Under the pieces are notes generated by a model, which was not told the DNA's origin, searched no databases, and saw nothing but the letters and a program-made list of their open reading frames with translations. A stretch of 64,000 nucleotides of DNA from Ignavibacteria bacterium (GTDB lineage: Bacteria; Bacteroidota; Ignavibacteria; Tepidaquicellales; Tepidaquicellaceae), in assembly GCA_019694675.1 (NCBI GenBank), contig JAIBBK010000013.1:1-64000 (forward strand), given 5' to 3'. How positions within the stretch are numbered: the stretch's first letter is position 1; each line of letters starts with the position of its first letter. This document shows, in pieces, positions 36,101-43,745 of this stretch. A program made the translations under genes and the position numbers.

Positions 36101-36785
36101 CGCCGAGCAGAAGCACTTCCGGCCGGAGTGTATTGCCCCGGGTCAGGACTGAAATATTCTGCTGAATTATCGACTCGAAGAGAGAAGCCATGAGCTCATC
36201 AGCCGGCACACCCGACTTCTGCAGTCCGTTGATGTCTGTCTCTGCAAACACACCGCACTTGCCGGCAACAGGATGAAGCCTGAGTCCGGCATATCCCATG
36301 TTGCAGAGTTCATCCGCGGGTATCTTAAGCTTTGCATTGATCTTGTCAATAACCGCGCCTGTTCCGCCGGCACACTTGTCATTCATCGAAGGTATCTTCT
36401 TCTTTCTACCCGATTCAGGATCCTCTTTGAATATTATGATCTTCGCATCCTGTCCGCCGAGTTCTATTACGGAATTAGCATTCGGATAAAGCTTCTCGAC
36501 TGCCAGCGATACTGCATTGACTTCCTGCACAAACTTCCCGCCGACAAATTTGCCGATGTTTGCTCCTCCCGAACCCGTTATGAAGCATCTTACTTCACCC
36601 GGGTCTGTAATTCCGCACGCTTCCTCAAGCGCCCTGAAAAGCTCGAGTGCTTTTTCGGGTTGTTTCGTCTCATGCCTTTGATAATCAGACCAGATGATCT
36701 GATCTGTTGCGGCATCGATCACTATTCCTTTTACTGTTGTTGAGCCTACATCAAACCCGATGTAGTACTTTATCCCTGATGACAT
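33147..36785 (-). CDS. Fused acyl-CoA dehydratase activase with two BcrAD/BadFG ATPase domains
   Basis: 1212 residues. The first ASKHA ATPase domain begins YYIGFDVGSTTVKGIVID and has MNDKCAGGTGAVIDKI with Cys138; the second begins GFIGIDGGSTSTKAALVS (about 358) and has LNTQCSAGNGYFLQS. Each Cys probably ligates the shared [4Fe-4S] cluster. After them comes a Cys-rich stretch STRCYFCKNKCLRTF and a DUF2229/HgdB-like C-terminal part (PCFPSKVVIPHIHNL, CPFVQLFSEQM). Activases use ATP to push a low-potential electron into 2-hydroxyacyl-CoA or benzoyl-CoA type dehydratases/reductases. It lies 25 bases after the dehydratase-like gene. The native substrate of this fused group is unknown to me. Confidence 0.88.
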   Translation of the reverse strand: MSSGIKYYIGFDVGSTTVKGIVIDAATDQIIWSDYQRHETKQPEKALELFRALEEACGITDPGEVRCFITGSGGANIGKFVGGKFVQEVNAVSLAVEKLYPNANSVIELGGQDAKIIIFKEDPESGRKKKIPSMNDKCAGGTGAVIDKINAKLKIPADELCNMGYAGLRLHPVAGKCGVFAETDINGLQKSGVPADELMASLFESIIQQNISVLTRGNTLRPEVLLLGGPNTYIKGMKDCWKHNIPKIWEERKVKLPEGVDPEDLIKVPDNAQYFAAIGAVEFGKDEEEHIGVYTGTGDLEYYINVGREEEKKKIISGSSTGLSKSEEELIEFKREYTVEKFTPRSFSPGEIVRGFIGIDGGSTSTKAALVSSEREVLVKAYQLSKGNPIEDTIEILGKIREQVEGDGAVLEVLGIGTTGYAKDILKDVLKADVALVETVAHTQAGLHFYPDTDVICDVGGQDIKIIILNQGRVVDFKLNTQCSAGNGYFLQSTAQGFGYPVEEFADKAFSAGTFPTFGYGCAVFMQSDIVDFQRQGWKPEEIMAGLANVLPKNIWLYVSQIPNLAKLGSTFVLQGGTQHNLAAVKSQVDFITERFKGSGIAPKIFVHKHTGEAGAIGCGIEAARLYDNGHRTSFIGLEKVSKIIYKTTREESTRCYFCKNKCLRTFIDVKTELKASASYEEEREKFIAQKEIEGDKVVNPKSKVPMEEGTQRLIIATCEKGTVEDVSEMRGIKEGLDQIRKQNPNIIDIAANKAWINYKPEKVTEISESKKGLFASRKAKADAEKRAEVLEMRKKLVFGIPRILNMYQHTPFFTAYLEALGVMPGNFVYSEFTSEEMYKAGAKRGSIDPCFPSKVVIPHIHNLLYHQSKKKKIDYIFAPIVDNMPSDLKHAQAHNSCPTITATIEAAKAAFTKEGDLFKEFGTEYLCPFVQLFSEQMTAKQMFECFGSILQLEDEENRRAVKEGYKAYYKFIGELKEESGKVLEMLEREDKIGIVVLARPYHNDPGINHEILEEFQKLGYPILFQDTLPTDDETMERLFGDEVKAGIIESPFDISDVWKNSYSENTSRKVWAAKFAARHPNLVALELSSFKCGHDAPIYTVIQEIIESSGTPYFSFKDIDENKPAGSIKIRVETIGYFLKRYREDMIAHKHKVLTVEEKLKEFEDKIRRSLELSDRLSHIDAPPVKAPVESGGSFVSVEDIKIRQKETAEP

Positions 36786-36810
36786 GACAAATTCTAATTT
36801 TTTTTCCGCT

Positions 36811-38592
36811 CTACGCGACTTTGGGTGATCCTTTCACGCCTTCATTCTTCATTCGCTCTGCCACATCCAGTATGAAATTGGCGCCGAGTCCAACAACACC
36901 CTTTCTGTGAGATATGTGAATGAAGGGATTCTTCAGCTCCGGATGAGCATCAACATAAGCCCTGATCTCCGACAGCGTGTAACCTGTCTTTGAAAGGCAT
37001 TCGTTGTATTCAAGCTTTGCTTTTGCTTTCGCTTCGCCAAGCGCCATTTGCACTCTTGAATGAGCGTTGACATCACCTTCTCCTGAAGTTTCAATCGGAA
37101 GGAAGATCATGTCTTTGAACTTTGCAGATACTGCAGACTGTACACCGTCAGACTGAGTTGACGGCATGCATCCGAAAGGTTTAAGCGAAAGCACCATATG
37201 ACAAAGGCCGTTCACTGTGTAGTAGATGCTCTTTCCGACTTCGAGATGACCTTCACCGCCTTCAACCCTTGAGTGATAGTAATCATGAGCAAGTTCCTTG
37301 AGCAGGCTTTGCGGCACAAGCTTATGCGGGATTTCTTCGAAGGCCTTTCTGTACCTGTTGTACTCCCTTTCGAATATCTTCTCTGCAAGCGCAAGCACTG
37401 ACCTTGACAGCTTGTATTCCTTCAGGAGCGCGAGTTTTTCCTTCAGAGTATGATGCTCATCTGCCTCCTTATAAACATTGATCCCTTTCTGATCTTCATT
37501 CACAAGGCTTGCCTGATGGAGCATGTACATGATCCATGTTGCAATCGGTTCTACGAGCACCTGCGCTCCTTCCCTTTCAAGGAACGGGAACATGTTGAAG
37601 TTGCCGTCGCCTTCAGTGGTCTGTGCCCAGAACTCACCGGTGATCTTCACGATCGGCTTCATCCGGGTGTGGTCAACTTCCACCCGCTCAAAGATCCTCT
37701 TTGCTTCCAGAGCGGTTTCGAGGTAGTAATCGCCGAGCATCTGATCAACGAACTTCGTCACGTAGTCCGAAGCGGGAATCTTTCTCAGTATATTGCCCAG
37801 CTTAGAATTGAAATCAAAGTACTTCTTATTCCTGAATTTCTCATAGAACAGATCCATTGATTCCCTCAGAGCGTTGTCAGTATCACCGGGGTTCACTTCA
37901 AATGGCCTTATCCTGTATGCAACCTCGTTGATGATGTCTCCTACCATCATAGCATTGATGATACTCAGGAAGAAATCGAGGTTCATCTCAAGTCCAGCCT
38001 TTGCATCCTCCTGAGAGAGGCCGCCTGTCTGCTGAAACAGCAGAACTCTGAATCCGTCGAATCCGGAATTTCTCAAAGCAAGCCGGTACTCTGCTTCATA
38101 CATCCCGAATCTGCAAGGACCGCAGGCGCCCGCGGTGAAAAAGACATACCTGTCAATGATCTCCTGTTTGCTCATGCCGGAGTTTTCAAGCGACTGCAGG
38201 AACTGCACCAAATTGCCGACTGTGAAATACGTCGGATTGCACTGACCGTTGTTACCATACTCTTTTCCGAGCTGGAATGACTTCTTGTCGGGAGTGGGGA
38301 TGTGATCCGCCTTATAACCGAGACCTTCAAGCGCGCCTTTGATCAGCTTCTCATGTTTCCATGTAAGTCCTCCGAAAAGTATCACTGTGTTTTCCTTGTG
38401 TTCCTTAAGGAAAGCATTTTCAAACGGACGTTTGAAATGTTCGCGTTTCTTGTTCTCGATCCCGTGTTCCGCTTCAAGCCTCTTCCTTTCTTCAAGGATC
38501 ATGGTCTTGATGAGCTGTTCGCGGTCGATCTCGCTCCGCTTCCGGGCGTCAATTACACCAATTGATCCCGGATCGATTGTCTTTGTTTCCAT
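36811..38592 (-). CDS. 2-hydroxyacyl-CoA dehydratase (HgdB/C-like) family protein
   Basis: 593 residues, cytosolic. It pairs with the activase downstream. Family features: QLGKEYGNNGQCNPTYFTVG with a Cys, FTAGACGPCRFGMYEAEYR with two Cys that suit an iron-sulfur cluster, FRVLLFQQTGGLSQ, and near the end GLCHMVLSLKPFGCMPSTQ then SGEGDVNAHSRVQMAL. The HgdB/C group forms the radical-using dehydratase component or its close relatives; this protein is the partner type always found next to the large fused activases. It follows hpnE by 39 bases on the same strand. Oxygen sensitivity of such enzymes suggests an anaerobic or facultative host. Confidence 0.85.
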   Translation of the reverse strand: METKTIDPGSIGVIDARKRSEIDREQLIKTMILEERKRLEAEHGIENKKREHFKRPFENAFLKEHKENTVILFGGLTWKHEKLIKGALEGLGYKADHIPTPDKKSFQLGKEYGNNGQCNPTYFTVGNLVQFLQSLENSGMSKQEIIDRYVFFTAGACGPCRFGMYEAEYRLALRNSGFDGFRVLLFQQTGGLSQEDAKAGLEMNLDFFLSIINAMMVGDIINEVAYRIRPFEVNPGDTDNALRESMDLFYEKFRNKKYFDFNSKLGNILRKIPASDYVTKFVDQMLGDYYLETALEAKRIFERVEVDHTRMKPIVKITGEFWAQTTEGDGNFNMFPFLEREGAQVLVEPIATWIMYMLHQASLVNEDQKGINVYKEADEHHTLKEKLALLKEYKLSRSVLALAEKIFEREYNRYRKAFEEIPHKLVPQSLLKELAHDYYHSRVEGGEGHLEVGKSIYYTVNGLCHMVLSLKPFGCMPSTQSDGVQSAVSAKFKDMIFLPIETSGEGDVNAHSRVQMALGEAKAKAKLEYNECLSKTGYTLSEIRAYVDAHPELKNPFIHISHRKGVVGLGANFILDVAERMKNEGVKGSPKVA

Positions 38593-38631
38593 TCTCGTGG
38601 ATATTTTTTGTTAGCGAATATTTGTTCTTCC

Positions 38632-39954
38632 TTATTTTGAATTTTCGTCAATCATCATGGCACAAACGCTTGCGCTTCTTACCGCTCCCTCTATTGTGGA
38701 AGGGAGCCCGGTGTCTGTCCAGTCGCCGGCAATGAAGAAATTGTCTGCTTCAGTTCTTTGAGAAGGCCTGTGCTTAATGCTTTCAGTATCAGGGATGAAC
38801 GTCGCACGCTTCTCCTTGATCACACGAAAGTCGGAAACGTTGTCAGCTTCAAAACCTTTCAGGCATGAAGCAAGCTCGCTTATACACATCGCCGCTATTT
38901 CTTCGTTCTTCATCTTCGTCACTCCAAGCGCATCAGAGCCGCTGATCACAAGACTGAGATGGTCATCAGACTTTCTGAAAAGCCACTGAGTTCTCGTTCC
39001 TATCAACCCGGCCATTCCAAGATCATCTCCGGGAAGTCCTGCAATTCGGTGTTTAAGGAAGAGATGCACGGAGACAATTGAAGATGTCCTGAGCTTTTCA
39101 GAGCCGCTTCCGAACCGATTACCGAACACATCACTGAATCCAAAGAACGGTAAAGCTGAAATATAATATTCTGCAAAAATCATCTTCGTATCATCAGTTG
39201 TCAGGTAATTCATCCGTTCATCCATATCATATCCCGTTATTCTTGTGCTCTTGTGTATCTCGCAATTCCTATCAAGCAGAAAATGCTCTGCCGGTTCAAT
39301 GAAAACTTTGTTCAAGTCCTTTCCGGGAAGCACTAAAGTGAATCCCCTGCTGTCTGCCATTGAACCCGAAAGCAGATCTGTAAGGAGACTTGCCGCAACG
39401 TTGCGGGGCTCCGTGTTGAAAACTGCAAGAATGAACGGATCCCAAAAGTATTTTCTCAGATTTCCCGATTGTCCGTGAGCTTCAAGCAGATCTTCAGCGG
39501 TGATCCCATCCGTGCCTGCTTCATTCTTCATGATCTTTCTGAGATTGAACAGTTTCATCTTCTCTTTCAGATCGAAACCTTTGAATCTGAGAAGTCCTGT
39601 CAGCAGATTTGCAGGCGGCTTAAGTCCCGTAGAGCTCAGGCTCAGCATACCTTGTCCTTTCTCGAGATAGTCGATCCGGAGTCTTTCCTGAAATTCGAGC
39701 ATATCGTAAGATCCTATGATCTTCAGATACCGGATCGTGTCCTTATACCAGCCGGCCAGGAGATGTTGTCCGTTGTCAAAGAACCTGCCTTTATCCTTAT
39801 CGAAAAAACTGTAAGCCCTTCCGCCGAGCTTTGGAGAAGCTTCATACAGCCTGATACGATACCCTTTTTCCGCCAGAAACACTGCGGCAGACAATCCCGC
39901 AATTCCGCCGCCTATTACGGCAACTTCACCTTTCGCACTCCCGCCGTTGGTCAA
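38632..39954 (-). CDS. hpnE: Hydroxysqualene dehydroxylase HpnE
   Basis: 440 residues. FAD-dependent amine-oxidase-fold enzyme that removes the hydroxyl from hydroxysqualene to give squalene. The Rossmann motif VAVIGGGIAGLSAAVFLAEK starts about residue 11, LYEASPKLGGRAYSF follows, and the C-terminal FAD motif FFIAGDWTDTGLPSTIEGAVRSA (read in its core as AGDWTDTGLPSTIEGAV) is typical of HpnE/phytoene-desaturase relatives. Start is TTG at 39954, three bases after the hpnD stop, with GGAG eight bases upstream. Third enzyme of the HpnC-HpnD-HpnE route; all three genes are adjacent, which makes the call firm. Confidence 0.9.
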   Translation of the reverse strand: MTNGGSAKGEVAVIGGGIAGLSAAVFLAEKGYRIRLYEASPKLGGRAYSFFDKDKGRFFDNGQHLLAGWYKDTIRYLKIIGSYDMLEFQERLRIDYLEKGQGMLSLSSTGLKPPANLLTGLLRFKGFDLKEKMKLFNLRKIMKNEAGTDGITAEDLLEAHGQSGNLRKYFWDPFILAVFNTEPRNVAASLLTDLLSGSMADSRGFTLVLPGKDLNKVFIEPAEHFLLDRNCEIHKSTRITGYDMDERMNYLTTDDTKMIFAEYYISALPFFGFSDVFGNRFGSGSEKLRTSSIVSVHLFLKHRIAGLPGDDLGMAGLIGTRTQWLFRKSDDHLSLVISGSDALGVTKMKNEEIAAMCISELASCLKGFEADNVSDFRVIKEKRATFIPDTESIKHRPSQRTEADNFFIAGDWTDTGLPSTIEGAVRSASVCAMMIDENSK

Positions 39955-39957
39955 GCC

Positions 39958-40830
39958 TTAAACTCCTGCGTTTCCGTACAGCAACTTGTACTTAAGAAAT
40001 ACTCCTGCTGTGATGTAAGCTTTACTCAACGCCGATATTCTCACCCTGCTTCTGAACACATCATAGTTTCGCTTTTCGATCTTCTTTAGTATCCTGAAAT
40101 ATGTGTGCTGCATAATCCTTGCGGCAAACATCATGCCTTTATCGTCTCTTGTGAGAAAGCTGTCAGCCTTGCTGTAATATGACTTTGCCCTTTCGCATTC
40201 GTACTTCATCAGCTCAATGAACCTCTCATCATACCTCATGTTAATAAGGTCGCTTTCCGTGTACCCGAATTTCTTCATGTCTTCAAGAGGAATGTAGATC
40301 CTCCCAAGCTCTGCATCCTGCCTTATGTCACGCAGAATGTTTGTGAGCTGCAGGGCAATGCCGAGATTCACTGCAAAGTCCTTTGTCTTCTGATTGCTGT
40401 AGCCAAAGACCTCAATGCTCATAAGTCCGACAGTTGAAGCCACATTGAAACAGTATTCGGCAAGTTCGCTGAACGAATTGTATCGCTTCTTCTTCAGGTC
40501 CATTTCCATTCCTTTTACGAGGTCAAAGAACGGCTGAACCGGAATATTGAACTTGAGCCTCACGTTATTCAGTTTGTTCAGCAGTGAGTATTTTGACTCA
40601 CCGCTTACGAGCGCCATTTCAAGCTCATCACGCCATTCAACTATCCTCGAAGTCTTCTGCTGTTCGCTTTCATCGGTATTGTCAACGATGTCATCAGTCT
40701 TCCTGCAGAAAGCATAGATAGTGTTGATCGCATCGTTCTTTTCACTTGAAAGCAGCTTGAATGAATACAGAAAGCTCGATTTGCTCTCGCCTGTTATCTG
40801 CTTCTGATCTTCCTCTTCTTTGATCTTCAA
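39958..40830 (-). CDS. hpnD: Presqualene diphosphate synthase HpnD
   Basis: 290 residues. Squalene/phytoene-synthase fold enzyme that joins two farnesyl diphosphates into presqualene diphosphate. First Asp-rich motif FCRKTDDIVD (Asp46, Asp47, Asp50), second motif LTNILRDIRQDAELGRIYIP, both needed for Mg-diphosphate binding. Start is TTG at 40830, overlapping the hpnC stop (TTGA). Sits between hpnC and hpnE in the usual order. Assignment as HpnD rather than HpnC rests on this order and on the ELGRIYIP ending of the second motif. Confidence 0.9.
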   Translation of the reverse strand: MKIKEEEDQKQITGESKSSFLYSFKLLSSEKNDAINTIYAFCRKTDDIVDNTDESEQQKTSRIVEWRDELEMALVSGESKYSLLNKLNNVRLKFNIPVQPFFDLVKGMEMDLKKKRYNSFSELAEYCFNVASTVGLMSIEVFGYSNQKTKDFAVNLGIALQLTNILRDIRQDAELGRIYIPLEDMKKFGYTESDLINMRYDERFIELMKYECERAKSYYSKADSFLTRDDKGMMFAARIMQHTYFRILKKIEKRNYDVFRSRVRISALSKAYITAGVFLKYKLLYGNAGV

Positions 40831-41705
40831 TTTCCTTTGAATGCTTTATAAAACAATGAAAGCTTGTCAGCTTTAGTCAATCCGGGCCTTTGGTTCAGCA
40901 CATCATAATTAAGTTCACGGATCTTTCCAAGTATCATCCTTCCTCCTTCTACAGTTGCCCTGATCTCATACTTCAGCCTTCCGCTGAGATGGCCTGAGAC
41001 TGACTCACCTTCCGAAAACAGCTCTTCAGTCACTGTGCAAAGTTCTTTCATCATATCCCTGAATCTGCCGTCCGCAATCCCCGACCTCAGATCAACCTCC
41101 GAATAGCCGTGCCTGTTCATGTATTCTCCGGGTATGTATATCCTGTCTATCTTAAGATCTTCCGAGACATCCTGCCAGAAATTGGTAAGTTGCAATGCTG
41201 TACAGACCTTGTCTGACTTCATGAACAGTTCACTGTTCCTTTCACTGACATAACCAAAGATCCTCAGCACAAGGCGGCCGACCGGATTGGCAGATCTCCG
41301 CGAATAATCAATAAGTTCATCAAACTCAAAATACCTTGAAACAACCGCATCCTGCCTGAATGCAGAAAGAAGGTCTCTGAATTCCTGCAAAGGTATCTCA
41401 AGCGAAGATGAAGTGTCAAAGAGCGCAGTGAATATGTATTCGGTCTCAGGATCAAATCTTGTGCTTCCCGTCGAGATCTTATCAAGTTCCTCGTTAAGAT
41501 TACCCAGGCGAAGTATCTTCTCCTCCTTGCTCAGTAAGCCTGAATCTGCGATATCATCTGCATACCTTGCAAAAGCATAAACAGCGTAAACGTATTTCCT
41601 CTTATCTGAAGGGATCAGCAATGATCCCACGGGGAAATTCTCGTAATGCTTCTGGGCAACCACTCTGCACATTCTGTATGCAAGTTCAGTGTCCAACGGT
41701 TTCAA
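40827..41705 (-). CDS. hpnC: Hydroxysqualene synthase HpnC
   Basis: 292 residues. Squalene-synthase-like enzyme that turns presqualene diphosphate into hydroxysqualene. Motif 1 FARYADDIADSG (Asp50, Asp51, Asp54) and motif 2 LTNFWQDVSEDLKIDRIYIP are present, with the W-Q-D-V-S-E-D form usual for HpnC. The start appears to be TTG at 41705; no ATG lies near. First gene of the hpnCDE run. The products feed hopanoid or other triterpenoid synthesis, but no squalene-hopene cyclase gene is in the window. Confidence 0.9.
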   Translation of the reverse strand: MKPLDTELAYRMCRVVAQKHYENFPVGSLLIPSDKRKYVYAVYAFARYADDIADSGLLSKEEKILRLGNLNEELDKISTGSTRFDPETEYIFTALFDTSSSLEIPLQEFRDLLSAFRQDAVVSRYFEFDELIDYSRRSANPVGRLVLRIFGYVSERNSELFMKSDKVCTALQLTNFWQDVSEDLKIDRIYIPGEYMNRHGYSEVDLRSGIADGRFRDMMKELCTVTEELFSEGESVSGHLSGRLKYEIRATVEGGRMILGKIRELNYDVLNQRPGLTKADKLSLFYKAFKGN

Positions 41706-41773
41706 TTTGATCGGGATGTAAAAAAGTCAGATGTGATGCTTTGAAACGTTACGGAACAATACCGTAAGTTTCT

Positions 41774-42190
41774 TCAGATGCGGAGAACAGAATAGGTAAC
41801 AAACAGATCTTTTCCGGACAATGGTGAACCGCTCTGCCCGGACAAGAACGACGGCAGACTTATTAATTTATCGGAGAATGAATCAAGCATGGCGCCGAAC
41901 TTAAGCCTCAACAGAAGGAACAGCTTTATCGAGCGCAATGCCGAAGATGCTTTGTTTGAATTGGCCGGATCAGTCGGCTGATAAAAGAATGAAAGGAACA
42001 TCAGCGGCAGAATCGAAATGAGGATCAGCAGCGTGTTCTTCAGAACGGAATGTTCTTTTTCGTAGATGTTATTCCAGTAACACTTGCGGCATATCTTCCT
42101 GTAGAACTCCATCGTGAGAAAGTTCTGGATGCACCAACTGATCTTTGGCAGCAGCTTTGCGCAGAATATTTTCAGGTAGATTAGTCGCAT
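41774..42190 (-). CDS. Possible small hypothetical protein with one or two membrane helices
   Basis: 138 codons with an ATG start. The N-terminal part is Cys-rich (FCAKLLPKISWCIQNF, CRKCYWNNIY) and is followed by one strong hydrophobic helix (LLILISILPLMFLSFF). It resembles no family I know. It sits between the squalene run and a terminator. The C-x-x-C followed by a membrane helix is suggestive, but coding is uncertain. Confidence 0.4.
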   Translation of the reverse strand: MRLIYLKIFCAKLLPKISWCIQNFLTMEFYRKICRKCYWNNIYEKEHSVLKNTLLILISILPLMFLSFFYQPTDPANSNKASSALRSIKLFLLLRLKFGAMLDSFSDKLISLPSFLSGQSGSPLSGKDLFVTYSVLRI

Positions 42191-42242
42191 AATTGATTTG
42201 CGACAAACTAAGCGGAATGATTTTAAGATGCAACAATTAAAA

Positions 42243-42277
42243 TTAAAAAGCCCCGTGATCAGAGAAAACGGGGCTTT
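42243..42277 (-). terminator. Rho-independent terminator of the 42299 gene
   Basis: On the minus strand AAAGCCCCGT and ACGGGGCTTT pair (42268-42277 with 42247-42256), followed by T-rich sequence (A-run at 42245-42249 on the plus strand). Confidence 0.85.
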
Positions 42278-42298
42278 GAAGATCTATATATTGCGGAC

Positions 42299-43621
42299 TT
42301 ACTTGACAAGCATGAGCTTCTTAGAAGCAGTGAACTCCCCAGCAATCATTTTATAGAAGTACAGGCCGGAGGTCATGTTTGCAGGTGCTATGAGGTCCAG
42401 CGAGTAGTTGCCGGCTTCTTTAAACTCAGACAGCAAAGAAGAGACCTCTTTTCCGTTAAGATCATATACCCTGATCGTCACATTTGAACCTTTCGGAACG
42501 GAGAAGTTGATCTTTGTGGAAGGATTGAACGGGTTAGGATAATTCTGTTCAAGCCTGAACTGATCCGGAGTTGCGTTGTTCACAAGATTTACCGAAGACG
42601 GATTACCGTATCTGAGGATGTAACCGCCGTTGCATCCAGCATAGCCCAGAGCCTGACTCAGAAACTGAATGTGATTGATCTTGTTCTGCGTACCTTGCGT
42701 CGGAATGGCTTCCTCGATCCAGTTGGCACCCAGGTTTGTAGTCCTGAAAATCTTGTTTATGCCTCCTCCTATTGTACTAAGCCGTACTGTTCCGGAGCCG
42801 TCTCTGATCGCATTCAGAGCAACCATTGCCACAGTGCCTAAGCCTGGAGGATTTGTGAGAAGTTGCCAGGTTGCACCTCCGTCGGTAGTCCTTCTGAGAT
42901 TCCCCCCGTTCGATCCGGCAATTCCGTTGTTTGCATCAATGAATGCAATTGCCTGCCAGTACAATCCGTCAGTAGTTCCGGATCCGATTATTGTAACAGT
43001 GGACCAGTTTCCGCTTCCGATTCCTGTTGATGTTCTGAAGATTCTGGCACTCGTTGCGGATGACGTAGCATTCGCCGCACCAAGCCAGATTCTTGAAGTA
43101 TCGATCCAATCCCAGGCATTAATCACTCCGTAATCGTTCTGTGAAATGGGAGCATTCGGAGACAGTATCCAGTTGGTCCCGCCGTTAGTTGTATATCTGA
43201 TCTGAAACGGAGCACCTAACCCAGTGGGATCTCCATAATAAATTCCGTAATTGAGGTTGAACATCTTGATCCCGTCTGAAAAACTTCCTGCCTGAGAAAA
43301 CTGAAGTGTCCAGTTCAATCCTCCGTTGGAAGTTCTGTAAATACTGCCGCCCGCTGTTCCAACCCAGCAATTCAAAGAGTCGATTGCAGAGATCCCGTAG
43401 AGATTGCCCGTCGGAAGCCCGGAATTTCTCAATGCCCATGTAGTGCCGGCATCAGTGGACCTGAAGAGCTTTGTAGAGTCACATGCGATCCAGACAACGA
43501 AAGGACTTGGGGCTGATACCGAACTGACTGTAGCGCCTGATGGTCTCGGTAATGCGATCCATTGAGAAAATGCGTTTGAGGAAAGGATGATAAGAAATAG
43601 AAATGCTAAAAATTTGCGCAT
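42299..43621 (-). CDS. Secreted Ycf48/BNR-like propeller with T9SS type A sorting domain
   Basis: 440 residues. Signal peptide ending NAFSQW. Residues ~20-340 hold a run of Asp-box repeats (STDAGTTWALR, TSNGGLNWTLQ, TTNGGTNWILS, TTDGGATWQLL) in a seven-bladed propeller of the Ycf48/Hcf136 or sialidase fold; no glycosidase residues are evident. The last ~80 residues are the T9SS sorting domain: EQNYPNPFNPSTKINFSVP, IRVYDLNGKEV, SGLYFYKM and the end ASKKLMLVK. The protein is exported by type IX and probably surface-anchored. It is a close paralogue of the next gene (43746), apparently a tandem duplicate. Binding partner unknown. Confidence 0.9.
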   Translation of the reverse strand: MRKFLAFLFLIILSSNAFSQWIALPRPSGATVSSVSAPSPFVVWIACDSTKLFRSTDAGTTWALRNSGLPTGNLYGISAIDSLNCWVGTAGGSIYRTSNGGLNWTLQFSQAGSFSDGIKMFNLNYGIYYGDPTGLGAPFQIRYTTNGGTNWILSPNAPISQNDYGVINAWDWIDTSRIWLGAANATSSATSARIFRTSTGIGSGNWSTVTIIGSGTTDGLYWQAIAFIDANNGIAGSNGGNLRRTTDGGATWQLLTNPPGLGTVAMVALNAIRDGSGTVRLSTIGGGINKIFRTTNLGANWIEEAIPTQGTQNKINHIQFLSQALGYAGCNGGYILRYGNPSSVNLVNNATPDQFRLEQNYPNPFNPSTKINFSVPKGSNVTIRVYDLNGKEVSSLLSEFKEAGNYSLDLIAPANMTSGLYFYKMIAGEFTASKKLMLVK

Positions 43622-43675
43622 TATTGTAAGAACAGATTTTGATTTTTGATTGAGTAAAATATACTTTATCGATCA

Positions 43676-43683
43676 CAAAGATA
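43676..43683 (-). promoter_or_regulatory. Candidate -7 element (TATCTTTG) of the 42299 gene
   Basis: On the minus strand TATCTTTG fits TAnnTTTG exactly, 54 bases before the ATG at 43621. No good TTG is at the right distance because the neighbouring terminator lies there. Confidence 0.35.
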
Positions 43684-43689
43684 TCGCTC

Positions 43690-43727
43690 AAAAAAAAATA
43701 CCCGCCCCTAAAGGAGCGGGTATTTTT
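43690..43727 (-). terminator. Rho-independent terminator of the 43746 gene
   Basis: ATACCCGCCCCT (43698-43709) pairs with AGGAGCGGGTAT (about 43712-43723) with one mismatch; an A-run on the plus strand gives the T-tract on the minus strand. Confidence 0.85.
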
Positions 43728-43745
43728 ATGGAAAGTTTTTGCTGA

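Noticed and set aside
35310..36152. 280-codon plus-strand reading frame inside the activase gene
   Set aside because: Antisense shadow of a gene with clear ATPase and cysteine motifs.
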